Below, one piece after another: positions 35,507 to 42,442 of a stretch of DNA of 42,442 bases. Position 1 is the stretch's first letter; each line of letters begins with the position of its first letter. The DNA comes from Micrococcales bacterium. Lineage in GTDB: Bacteria; Actinomycetota; Actinomycetes; Actinomycetales; Microbacteriaceae. The notes below the pieces were generated by a model that was given only the letters and a program-made list of their open reading frames with translations, did not search any database and was not told the DNA's origin. The position numbers were made by a program, and so were the translations under genes. Where the stretch lies: the NCBI GenBank assembly GCA_947454255.1, contig CANGIU010000012.1, positions 1 through 42,442 of the forward strand, in the 5' to 3' direction.

Positions 35507-37786
35507 ATGACCTTCTTAGAACCTTCTAACTCAGATAACCTGCTTGACGGGCTAAATCCGCAGCAGCGTGAGGCCGTCCTCTATAGAGGGCCAGCCCTAC
35601 TAATTGTTGCTGGAGCTGGTTCAGGTAAAACGAGGGTGCTAACTCACCGTATCGCTCACCTGTTGGGGAATAAGGAAGCTTGGCCCTCACAGATCCTGGC
35701 CATCACTTTCACTAATAAGGCTGCCAATGAGATGCGTGAACGTATCAAACATCTAGTGGGTGATCCTGAGGGAATGTGGATTAGGACTTTTCACTCCGCC
35801 TGTTTACAAATTCTTAGACGAGAAGCAGAACGGCTAGGACATAACTCAAACTTCACTGTTTATGACACCGGGGATACCAGGGCTCTAATCAAGAGATTGA
35901 TAAAAGCTGGTGGCTATGACATTGACAATCTAAAGCCACAATCAGTTGCAGCGGTAATAAGTAAAGCAAAGAATGAATTACAAACTGCCGAGGATTTCGC
36001 TACCAACGTTGATGTTAAGAATCCAAAGTCTTCTGCTATTGCCGAAATCTTCTCTGCTTATGAAAATGAGAAAAAGCGAAACAACGCTTTTGACTTTGAT
36101 GACCTAATTGGCGAGACGGTCTTTTTACTCAGAGCGTTCCCTGAAGTGGCCGCTAACTATCAACGTAAGTTCAGGCACATCCTCGTTGACGAGTATCAGG
36201 ACACCAATCATGCGCAGTACTCTCTGATCAGAGAATTGACCAAGCCAATTCATTCAGCTCATGCTATCCCTGACCCAAAAACTGGAGAATTGCTGGGGCC
36301 TGCATCCCTCACCGTTGTCGGTGACAGCGATCAGTCCATCTACGCCTTTCGTGGGGCAGACATCAGAAATATATCTGAGTTCAGCAAGGACTTTGCTGGT
36401 GCTCACACCATCCTCCTTGAACAGAACTACAGATCAACCCAGAACATTCTGTCTGCTGCTAATGCTGTTATTGCTAAAAACTTTGATCGACCAGATAAGA
36501 ACTTATGGACCGATGCCGGTACTGGTGAACAGATTATTCAGTTCACCGCTATTGATGAACGCCATGAGGCGGGCTTCATAGTTGACCAGATTCAGGAGCA
36601 CCATGGTGAAGGGATTGCCTATAGCCAGATGGCTATTTTGTATCGAACTAACGCGCTAACTCCAAGCATCGAAGCCGAGCTAAAATCCCAGCGCGTTCCA
36701 TACGCAGTTATTGGCGGATTGAAATTCTACGAGCGTAAGGAAATCAAAGATGCGCTCGCTTATCTAACTGCCATCTCTAATGGCAGAAACGATGAAGCGG
36801 TTAGAAGAATCTTGAATGAGCCTGGCCGCGGAATTGGTGAGAAGACTGAACTTAAGATTGCCCAACTTGCTCGCACAAACCAAATTAGCTTTAGAGAGGC
36901 ACTTGGCTATTCACAAGATTTAGGCTTAGGGCCTAAGTTGACTGAAGCCATAGCTAAGTTTTCTAAATTGCTAGGTGATCTAGAGGAGATGGCAGCAACG
37001 GCCAAGATCAGCGATGTTTTGATTGAGGCGTTAGTTCGCTCAGGTTATCGATACAACTTAGAGATGAGTAGAGATCCGCAGGACGAGGCAAGAGTTGAAA
37101 ACCTCGATGCTTTGGTTGGTCAAGTTATTGAATATCAGCTACGAAATCAGGAAGCCAGTTTGGCTGACTACCTTGCTGAAATAACTTTGGCAGCCCCAGC
37201 CGATGAGATTGATGATGGTTCTGGTCAGGTTTCACTTATGACATTACACACAGCTAAGGGACTGGAATACCCTGTGGTATTTATCGCAGGTCTTGAACAG
37301 GGAACGCTTCCGCATATGCGCTCGTTCGAAGAAGTCGGTGGCTTAGCTGAAGAACGAAGGCTGTTCTATGTTGGTATCACTAGAGCGATGAAGCAGTTGT
37401 ATCTGACTCTCGCATTACAGCGCACCCTCTTTGGGCAAATGAACTCCACTATGCCCTCAAATTTCTTACTGGATATCCCAACAGAGCTTGTTGATCAACG
37501 TGGGGCAGAACGAGAAAAGCCGATGTATCAACCAAGGGCAGTGGGTTCGGGTAATTATGACCGTCCGCCTCGGGAGAAGAAGGTTTGGAATAACGCCATT
37601 ACCCAGGTTAGAAACAATGAGGGTCTGGTCTTGGCGGTTGGAGACAAAGTAAAGCATGATGACTTCGGACTGGGTACGGTTATCGCCACTACGGGGGAAG
37701 GCGCTCGTCAGACAGCAGAGATTCGCTTCGAAAGAGTCGGCACTAAGCGCTTGATGGTGCGAGTGGCACCCATCGAGAGGCTCTAA
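35507..37786 (+). CDS. pcrA: ATP-dependent DNA helicase of the PcrA/UvrD family
   Basis: A 759-residue 3'-to-5' superfamily 1 helicase used in excision repair and replication restart. Motif I GAGSGKT (36-42), Ia ITFTNKAANEMRERI, II VDEYQDTN, III GDSDQSIYAFRGA, IV LEQNYRST, V MTLHTAKGLEYPVVFI and VI FYVGITRA are all intact. The C-terminal Tudor-like domain (VGDKVKHDDFGLGTVIATTG to VAPIERL), which in PcrA contacts RNA polymerase, is present. TAAGAT (35492-35497) lies nine bases before the ATG and no ribosome binding site is seen, so the mRNA may have almost no leader. GDPD lies upstream and sucC 53 bases downstream. Confidence 0.95.
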   Translation: MTFLEPSNSDNLLDGLNPQQREAVLYRGPALLIVAGAGSGKTRVLTHRIAHLLGNKEAWPSQILAITFTNKAANEMRERIKHLVGDPEGMWIRTFHSACLQILRREAERLGHNSNFTVYDTGDTRALIKRLIKAGGYDIDNLKPQSVAAVISKAKNELQTAEDFATNVDVKNPKSSAIAEIFSAYENEKKRNNAFDFDDLIGETVFLLRAFPEVAANYQRKFRHILVDEYQDTNHAQYSLIRELTKPIHSAHAIPDPKTGELLGPASLTVVGDSDQSIYAFRGADIRNISEFSKDFAGAHTILLEQNYRSTQNILSAANAVIAKNFDRPDKNLWTDAGTGEQIIQFTAIDERHEAGFIVDQIQEHHGEGIAYSQMAILYRTNALTPSIEAELKSQRVPYAVIGGLKFYERKEIKDALAYLTAISNGRNDEAVRRILNEPGRGIGEKTELKIAQLARTNQISFREALGYSQDLGLGPKLTEAIAKFSKLLGDLEEMAATAKISDVLIEALVRSGYRYNLEMSRDPQDEARVENLDALVGQVIEYQLRNQEASLADYLAEITLAAPADEIDDGSGQVSLMTLHTAKGLEYPVVFIAGLEQGTLPHMRSFEEVGGLAEERRLFYVGITRAMKQLYLTLALQRTLFGQMNSTMPSNFLLDIPTELVDQRGAEREKPMYQPRAVGSGNYDRPPREKKVWNNAITQVRNNEGLVLAVGDKVKHDDFGLGTVIATTGEGARQTAEIRFERVGTKRLMVRVAPIERL

Positions 37787-37788
37787 AC

Positions 37789-37794
37789 TTAGAT
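37789..37794 (+). promoter_or_regulatory. Candidate -10 box for sucC
   Basis: TTAGAT, just after the pcrA stop, is a possible -10 hexamer; transcription would begin near 37801 and leave a leader of about 40 bases. No convincing -35 box is visible. Confidence is low. Confidence 0.25.
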
Positions 37795-37839
37795 ACAGGT
37801 GCACGGTTTAGTGCCCATTTTTTCTGATTGGAATCATAA

Positions 37840-38997
37840 GTGGATTTATTTGAATACCAAGCCCGCGACCTTTTTGAAGCCTATGGCGTACCGGTTCTGC
37901 AGGGCATTGTTGCGGACACCCCTGAGGAAGTTGAGGCAGCTGCCGCCAAGATTGGCGGAACTGTTGTGGTCAAAGCTCAGGTCAAAGCAGGTGGACGCGG
38001 TAAAGCAGGTGGGGTCAAGGTAGCTCACACACCAGCCGATGCAAAGGCTGTTTCAGTAGATATCCTGAATCTGACTATCAAGGGTCACAAAGTTAACCGT
38101 GTCATGGTAGCCCAAGGTGCTGCTATCGATAAGGAGTATTACTTCTCGGTCTTGCTAGATAGAAGCAACAGAACTTTTCTCTCTCTTTGCAGCGTTGAAG
38201 GCGGAATGGAAATTGAGCAACTAGCCGAGGAGCGTCCAGATGCTTTAGCCAAGATTGCTATCGACGCTATTTCTGGGATTGATCTAGCTAAGGCTCTAGA
38301 GATTGCTAAGGCTGGTGGCTTTGATGATGAGATTGCTGCCAAGGTTGCTCCAGTTTTTGTGAAGCTCTATGAAGTTTTTGTTAAAGAAGACGCAACTCTG
38401 GTTGAGGTTAACCCGCTGATCTTGAGCAAGGATGGCGAGATTATCGCTCTGGATGGCAAGGTCAGTCTTGATGACAATGCTGAGTTCAGACATGAGCGTG
38501 AAAACCTAGAACGCGATCAGCTTGATCCACTAGAAGCTAAAGCTAAAGAGTCTGATTTGAACTATGTAAAGCTTGATGGTTCCGTTGGAATCATTGGTAA
38601 CGGTGCTGGTTTGGTTATGTCTACGCTAGACGTTGTTGCCTATGCAGGGGAGCGTCACGGTGGAGTAAAGCCGGCTAACTTCCTAGATATCGGTGGTGGT
38701 GCTTCTGCTGAGGTTATGGCTGCTGGTTTAGATGTGATTCTTGGTGACCCTCAGGTGAAGAGCGTTTTCGTAAACGTCTTCGGTGGAATTACTGCCTGTG
38801 ATGCAGTTGCTAACGGAATCGTTGGGGCCCTTGCAAAGCTAGGTTCGTCAGCTACCAAGCCGCTGGTTGTTCGTCTTGATGGTAACAACGTTGTTGAAGG
38901 TCGAAAGATTTTGGCTGATGCCAACCACCCACTCGTCACAGTAGTTGACACCATGGACGAAGCAGCTGACAAAGCCGCAGAACTTGCAAACCGCTAA
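37840..38997 (+). CDS. sucC: Succinyl-CoA ligase (ADP-forming), beta subunit
   Basis: Forms the nucleotide-binding half of the TCA-cycle enzyme that turns succinyl-CoA into succinate with ATP synthesis. The ATP-grasp domain opens [19 protein letters not shown] and has [19 protein letters not shown] and [26 protein letters not shown]; the C-terminal ligase domain has [13 protein letters not shown] and [16 protein letters not shown]. 385 residues is standard. The GTG at 37840 agrees with the family N-terminus, and TTGGAA upstream is a weak ribosome binding site. It is followed 14 bases later by sucD. Confidence 0.97.
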   Translation: MDLFEYQARDLFEAYGVPVLQGIVADTPEEVEAAAAKIGGTVVVKAQVKAGGRGKAGGVKVAHTPADAKAVSVDILNLTIKGHKVNRVMVAQGAAIDKEYYFSVLLDRSNRTFLSLCSVEGGMEIEQLAEERPDALAKIAIDAISGIDLAKALEIAKAGGFDDEIAAKVAPVFVKLYEVFVKEDATLVEVNPLILSKDGEIIALDGKVSLDDNAEFRHERENLERDQLDPLEAKAKESDLNYVKLDGSVGIIGNGAGLVMSTLDVVAYAGERHGGVKPANFLDIGGGASAEVMAAGLDVILGDPQVKSVFVNVFGGITACDAVANGIVGALAKLGSSATKPLVVRLDGNNVVEGRKILADANHPLVTVVDTMDEAADKAAELANR

Positions 38998-39011
38998 AGA
39001 GAGATTTAAGA

Positions 39012-39899
39012 ATGTCAATTTTCCTAGATAAAAACAGCAAAATCATCGTTCAGGGCATGACTGGCTCTGAAGGCATGAAACACACTAAGCGCATGCTGGC
39101 TGGTGGTTCAAACATCGTTGGTGGAGTGAACCCTCGTAAAGCTGGTGAGACCGTTGATGTTGATGGCACCTCACTTCCAGTATTTGGTTCCGTTGCAGAT
39201 GCAATCGCTGCAACCGGCGCAAATGTTTCTGTAATCTTTGTTCCACCTGCTTTTGCAAAATCTGCAGTTATTGAAGCAATCGACGCACAGATTGAATTAG
39301 CTGTAGTTATCACTGAAGGAATTCCAGTGCACGACAGTGCATCCTTCTGGGCATACAGCAACTCCAAGGGCAACAAGACCAGAATCATTGGTCCTAACTG
39401 CCCAGGTATCATCAGCCCAGGAAAATCTAACGCTGGTATCACTCCTTGGAACATTTCAGGAGCAGGTCCTATCGGTCTAGTTTCTAAGTCAGGTACTTTG
39501 ACTTATCAGATGATGTTTGAGCTACTCGAGATTGGTATTTCAACCGCTATCGGTATTGGTGGAGATCCAATCATCGGTACCACCCACATTGATGCACTGG
39601 CCGCCTTCGAGGCAGATCCAGAGACTAAGGCAATCGTTCTCATTGGTGAAATCGGTGGTGACTCTGAGGAGAAGGCTGCTGCATACATCAAGGACAACGT
39701 CACCAAGCCAGTGGTTGCCTATGTTGCTGGCTTCACAGCTCCAGAGGGTAAGACTATGGGCCATGCTGGTGCCATCGTTTCAGGTTCTGCTGGAACTGCT
39801 CAGGCGAAGAAAGAAGCTTTTGAGGCTGTTGGCGTGAAGGTCGGCAAAACACCGAGCGAGACTGCAGCCCTAATGCGCGGTGTTATCGCTAGCCTGTAA
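39012..39899 (+). CDS. sucD: Succinyl-CoA ligase (ADP-forming), alpha subunit
   Basis: CoA-binding and phosphohistidine-carrying half of succinyl-CoA ligase. [32 protein letters not shown] is the CoA-binding N-terminus, [17 protein letters not shown] the conserved loop, and [11 protein letters not shown] carries the phosphorylated His251. 295 residues is normal. GAGAGAT upstream of the ATG is the ribosome binding site. Its partner sucC precedes it; perM follows after three bases, the same order as in many actinobacteria including mycobacteria. Confidence 0.97.
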   Translation: MSIFLDKNSKIIVQGMTGSEGMKHTKRMLAGGSNIVGGVNPRKAGETVDVDGTSLPVFGSVADAIAATGANVSVIFVPPAFAKSAVIEAIDAQIELAVVITEGIPVHDSASFWAYSNSKGNKTRIIGPNCPGIISPGKSNAGITPWNISGAGPIGLVSKSGTLTYQMMFELLEIGISTAIGIGGDPIIGTTHIDALAAFEADPETKAIVLIGEIGGDSEEKAAAYIKDNVTKPVVAYVAGFTAPEGKTMGHAGAIVSGSAGTAQAKKEAFEAVGVKVGKTPSETAALMRGVIASL

Positions 39900-39902
39900 T
39901 TC

Positions 39903-41150
39903 ATGCGAATCAGGGGATTTGGTCAAGGCGCTTTAGAGGCAACATTTGTCATTGCCATTGGCTTTGTCACAATCTTTTTGCTCAACATTGCAATTTGGCT
40001 AATTGAACAAACCGCAGGTTCTAATTTTGGTTCAGTGCTGCAAACCTCAGCTCTTATTTGGTTCAATGCTCACGGCGTCCCGATTCAATATGCGGCCAGC
40101 AAGCTTGGAAATGTTCAAGTTCCCCCTTACACATTTGATCTAATTCCCCTAGGTTTTAGCATCCTAATCGGCTGGGCAATCTATCGAGCGGGAAGAAGAC
40201 TCAGTAGTGATGAGTTCTTGGGTTCAAGTTGGGTTGGAGCCATTCTCAGTTACGGAATACTTGCAGTTGCACTGAACTCTGTTGCTAGCACCAAGAAGGT
40301 TTTTGTTTTGGATTGGCAGGCAATATTCATTCCAACAGCACTCTTTGCGGCTATTTTGATTATCGGCTCGGTAGTGGGTGCTCCAAAGCATGAAACTTCA
40401 GGTCCACTGCGAATTAGGTTCACAGATTTTTTCATCAATCGCTTTGAGAAATTACCCTGGGCTATCAAACCTTTGCTCTCACCTGCACTTAGAGCTGGAA
40501 CTGGAGTTGTTTTAGCACTGACTGCTTTCAGTGCTATTTATATTGCTATCGCGTTGGCTTGGAACTGGATTGAAGTAATTCGTCTTTATCAATCTCTGCA
40601 GTTAAGTTTCCTAGGGACCGTATCGGTGAGTTTTGGTCAGTTGGCCCTATTACCTAACCTGATTGCTTTGGGAGATTCTTGGCTAAGCGGAGTTGGGTTC
40701 TCAATTGGTCAAGGTTCCATGGTCAGCCCGCTTGGAACCGAGCTTGGTCCAATTCCCGCGATCCCAGTATTAGCCGTGATCCCGGTTGGCAGTTCAACTT
40801 TGGCAATACTCTTCGTGATTATTCCGTTGCTCTCGGCTTTCCTAGCAACCTTGTTGGTCAAATCACATACCGCAGAACTTAGATTTAACTATGCCTCTGC
40901 AACATCTGCTGCCCTAGCCCTTGGACTATCAATTGGTTTTGTGGCAGCAGTTGAAATGTTCTTGTTAGCTGATTTCTCTGGCGGTTCAATTGGCCCAGGA
41001 CGGATGGCTTCGGTGGGGGCAACGCCTTGGTTAGTGGCGACGGTTACCTTTGTTGAAGTTTCTTTGGCTGCTGTCTTAGCTGCTTTCTTTAGCGCTAGAC
41101 CTGAGGCTGCCGACCGTGAACTTATTCAGAAGGTGCGACGGGTAAAATAG
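39903..41150 (+). CDS. perM: DUF6350 / PerM-like polytopic membrane protein
   Basis: A 415-residue protein with about eight hydrophobic segments and no soluble domain. The position between sucD and purN is where actinobacteria encode DUF6350 proteins, whose mycobacterial member PerM (Rv0955) is linked to cell division and persistence. The N-terminal GALEATFVIAIGFVTIFLLNIAIWL and the ALSLG(I)FVAAVEMFLLADFSGGSIGPGRMASVGATPW region near the end resemble this family. It begins three bases after sucD with no ribosome binding site. The symbol is by family and context; functional equivalence is inference. Confidence 0.75.
   Translation: MRIRGFGQGALEATFVIAIGFVTIFLLNIAIWLIEQTAGSNFGSVLQTSALIWFNAHGVPIQYAASKLGNVQVPPYTFDLIPLGFSILIGWAIYRAGRRLSSDEFLGSSWVGAILSYGILAVALNSVASTKKVFVLDWQAIFIPTALFAAILIIGSVVGAPKHETSGPLRIRFTDFFINRFEKLPWAIKPLLSPALRAGTGVVLALTAFSAIYIAIALAWNWIEVIRLYQSLQLSFLGTVSVSFGQLALLPNLIALGDSWLSGVGFSIGQGSMVSPLGTELGPIPAIPVLAVIPVGSSTLAILFVIIPLLSAFLATLLVKSHTAELRFNYASATSAALALGLSIGFVAAVEMFLLADFSGGSIGPGRMASVGATPWLVATVTFVEVSLAAVLAAFFSARPEAADRELIQKVRRVK
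41143..41148 (+). promoter_or_regulatory. -10 box of a probable leaderless purN transcript
   Basis: TAAAAT fits TANNNT and ends six bases before the purN GTG at 41155. It overlaps the perM stop codon. The spacer AGGGGA looks like a ribosome binding site but directly abuts the start codon, too close to work normally. Confidence 0.45.
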
Positions 41151-41154
41151 GGGA

Positions 41155-41727
41155 GTGCTCTCTGTTGTCGTTCTCATCTCTGGCAGCGGTTCTAACCTTC
41201 TTGCATTACTAAAAGCAGCTGAGAATCCGCTCTATCCAGTCAAAATAGTCGCAGTCGGATCCGATAAGGATGCCCCTGGGCTAGAGCATGCTGAACTCTT
41301 TGAGATAGACACTTTTGTAGTTCAACCTGAAAGATTCAGCGATAGAAACCAGTGGGGCCAAGCCCTATTAGCTAATGTCTTGCACCACCAACCAGATCTT
41401 GTAGTTTTGGCTGGCTTTATGAAGATTTTGCCGGAGGGCTTCGTCTCGGCTCTGTCTGGAAAGCTGATCAATACTCATCCTTCGCTACTTCCTGAGTTCA
41501 AAGGTGCACACGCGGTTCGCGACGCACTTCAGGCAGGAGCTAGCAAAACTGGTGTGACCATTCACTTTGTTGATGCCGGAGTTGATACCGGTCCAGTGAT
41601 TGTTCAAGAGGAACTACAAATTATTCCCGGCGAATCTGAAGCACAACTTCACGAACGAATAAAAGAAATTGAACGTGCATTACTGGTTAGAACTGTTGAA
41701 AATATTGCACTGGGCAAGATCAAATAA
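41155..41727 (+). CDS. purN: Phosphoribosylglycinamide formyltransferase
   Basis: Third step of purine synthesis, formylating GAR with 10-formyltetrahydrofolate. The N-terminal VVVLISGSGSNLLALL binds the substrate phosphate; the catalytic triad Asn106, His108 (INTHPSLLPEFKGAHA) and Asp144 (GVDTGPV) is complete. 190 residues is typical. GTG 41155 gives the family start; see the -10 box for its unusual upstream region. It is followed by purH after 17 bases, so the pair makes and then uses formyl groups in purine synthesis, upstream in pathway of guaB and guaA in this window. Confidence 0.96.
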   Translation: MLSVVVLISGSGSNLLALLKAAENPLYPVKIVAVGSDKDAPGLEHAELFEIDTFVVQPERFSDRNQWGQALLANVLHHQPDLVVLAGFMKILPEGFVSALSGKLINTHPSLLPEFKGAHAVRDALQAGASKTGVTIHFVDAGVDTGPVIVQEELQIIPGESEAQLHERIKEIERALLVRTVENIALGKIK

Positions 41728-41744
41728 AGGAACTAGAGGAATAA

Positions 41745-42442
41745 GTGTCTGCAAGTAACGAATACACCCCTGCTGATTACCAGCACCGTGATCGCATAGC
41801 CATTAAGCGTGCACTTTTATCAGTAAGCGATAAGACCGGTCTGCTGGATCTTGCTAAAGCACTTGCTGAGCATGGTGTTGAGATTGTTTCGACTGGCTCA
41901 ACTGCCTCCACTATTAGAGATGCTGGATATGCAGTAACCGATGTTTCTGCGGTTACCGGTTTCGCTGAAGCCCTTGATGGAAGAGTCAAAACATTACATC
42001 CAAACATTCATGCTGGTTTGTTAGCTGACCTACGTTTAACCAATCACCAGCAGCAACTAAAGAATCTTGCAATCGAGCCATTTGAGCTAGTGGTAGTAAA
42101 CCTCTACCCATTTGCTAAGACAGTTGCCGGTGGCGCTAAAGGCGATGCAGTTGTTGAGCAGATTGATGTTGGCGGCCCAGCTATGGTCAGAGGATCTGCA
42201 AAGAACTTTGCCAATGTTGCAGTTGTTGTCGATCCGGCAAAATATTCAGAAATTGTCGCGGCGTTAGTTGATGGTGGAACAACATTGAACCAAAGACGTG
42301 AACTTGCTTCTGAGGCTTTCACTCACACTTCTAGATATGACAGTGCTGTTGCCAGCTGGTTTGTTTCAGAAGTCGAAGCTCGAGCACTGCCTAATCAAAC
42401 AATTGAAACATCTCACAAGAACCCAGGTTTTCCCCAGACTAT
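41745..42442 (+). CDS. purH: AICAR formyltransferase/IMP cyclohydrolase PurH (partial, N-terminal part)
   Basis: Catalyses the last two steps to IMP. The frame starts at GTG 41745, preceded by AGAGGA (41735-41740), and runs off the right edge after 232 codons. After a 20-residue leader, [35 protein letters not shown] begins the MGS-like cyclohydrolase domain; [22 protein letters not shown] and [16 protein letters not shown] are its signatures. The last residues seen (about 220-232) are in the linker to the formyltransferase domain, which lies outside. Its product IMP feeds GuaB. Confidence 0.96.
   Translation, partial: MSASNEYTPADYQHRDRIAIKRALLSVSDKTGLLDLAKALAEHGVEIVSTGSTASTIRDAGYAVTDVSAVTGFAEALDGRVKTLHPNIHAGLLADLRLTNHQQQLKNLAIEPFELVVVNLYPFAKTVAGGAKGDAVVEQIDVGGPAMVRGSAKNFANVAVVVDPAKYSEIVAALVDGGTTLNQRRELASEAFTHTSRYDSAVASWFVSEVEARALPNQTIETSHKNPGFPQT

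Noticed and set aside
36261-36581. 106-codon plus-strand frame inside pcrA
   Set aside because: It overlaps helicase motifs III and IV in another frame; those motifs are clearly the real coding sequence.
39050-39454. 134-codon open frame on the minus strand
   Set aside because: It is antisense to sucD, a highly conserved gene, and its composition is that of a mirror frame.

Overview
The window is chromosomal DNA from an actinobacterium, most likely a small-genome, low-GC member of the Microbacteriaceae such as the planktonic freshwater or marine 'luna' lineages (Rhodoluna or Aquiluna type). This assignment is an inference. It rests on the gene order (S10-spc-alpha ribosomal cluster running into truA-rplM-rpsI-glmM-coaA-glmS-acpS-alr-tsaE; guaB-guaB3-SURF1-DUF3817-guaA; sucC-sucD-DUF6350/PerM-purN-purH), on actinobacterial proteins (GuaB3, PerM, THUMP-like methyltransferase, type I CoaA), and on a base composition visibly near 50 percent rather than the 65-72 percent of most relatives. 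The sequence is gene-dense and intact. No tRNA, rRNA, insertion sequence, prophage or CRISPR array was seen, and no gene-free stretch exceeds about 160 bases.

Layout. 1-9935: end of rplB, then rpsS to rplO, secY, adk, map, infA and rpmJ, all on the plus strand with stop/start overlaps. No rpsN lies between rplE and rpsH. 9936-14752: alpha operon (rpsM, rpsK, rpoA, rplQ, without rpsD), truA, rplM and rpsI. Its leader is a conspicuous RNA fold with a perfect loop-to-tail pseudoknot just before rpsM. 14788-23079: cell-wall precursor and cofactor genes (glmM, glmS, alr, acpS, with coaA on the minus strand), then the tRNA t6A module tsaE-tsaB and a RimI-TsaD fusion. 23179-29145: a DUF4190 membrane protein behind a long inverted repeat, a convergent THUMP-like methyltransferase, a CIRCE-controlled lone groES, a polar amino-acid ABC transporter, and an orphan type 1 periplasmic-binding-fold protein. 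29197-34611: guanine nucleotide synthesis (guaB, guaB3, guaA) with SURF1 and DUF3817 membrane proteins in between. 34619-42442: GDPD phosphodiesterase, PcrA/UvrD helicase, sucCD, PerM, purN and the start of purH.

How the genes work together. The first third builds ribosomes, the core of RNA polymerase and the SecY channel, and processes N-termini (Map, RimI). The middle makes UDP-GlcNAc precursors, D-alanine, CoA and activated ACP. The last part makes IMP, XMP and GMP and runs the succinyl-CoA step of the TCA cycle. Several operon heads have a TANNNT hexamer exactly six bases before the start codon and no ribosome binding site, which suggests leaderless transcripts. The most unusual items are the rpsM leader RNA, the RimI-TsaD fusion, a probable ATT start for guaA, the catalytic-Cys-less GuaB3, and the palindrome at the DUF4190 gene.
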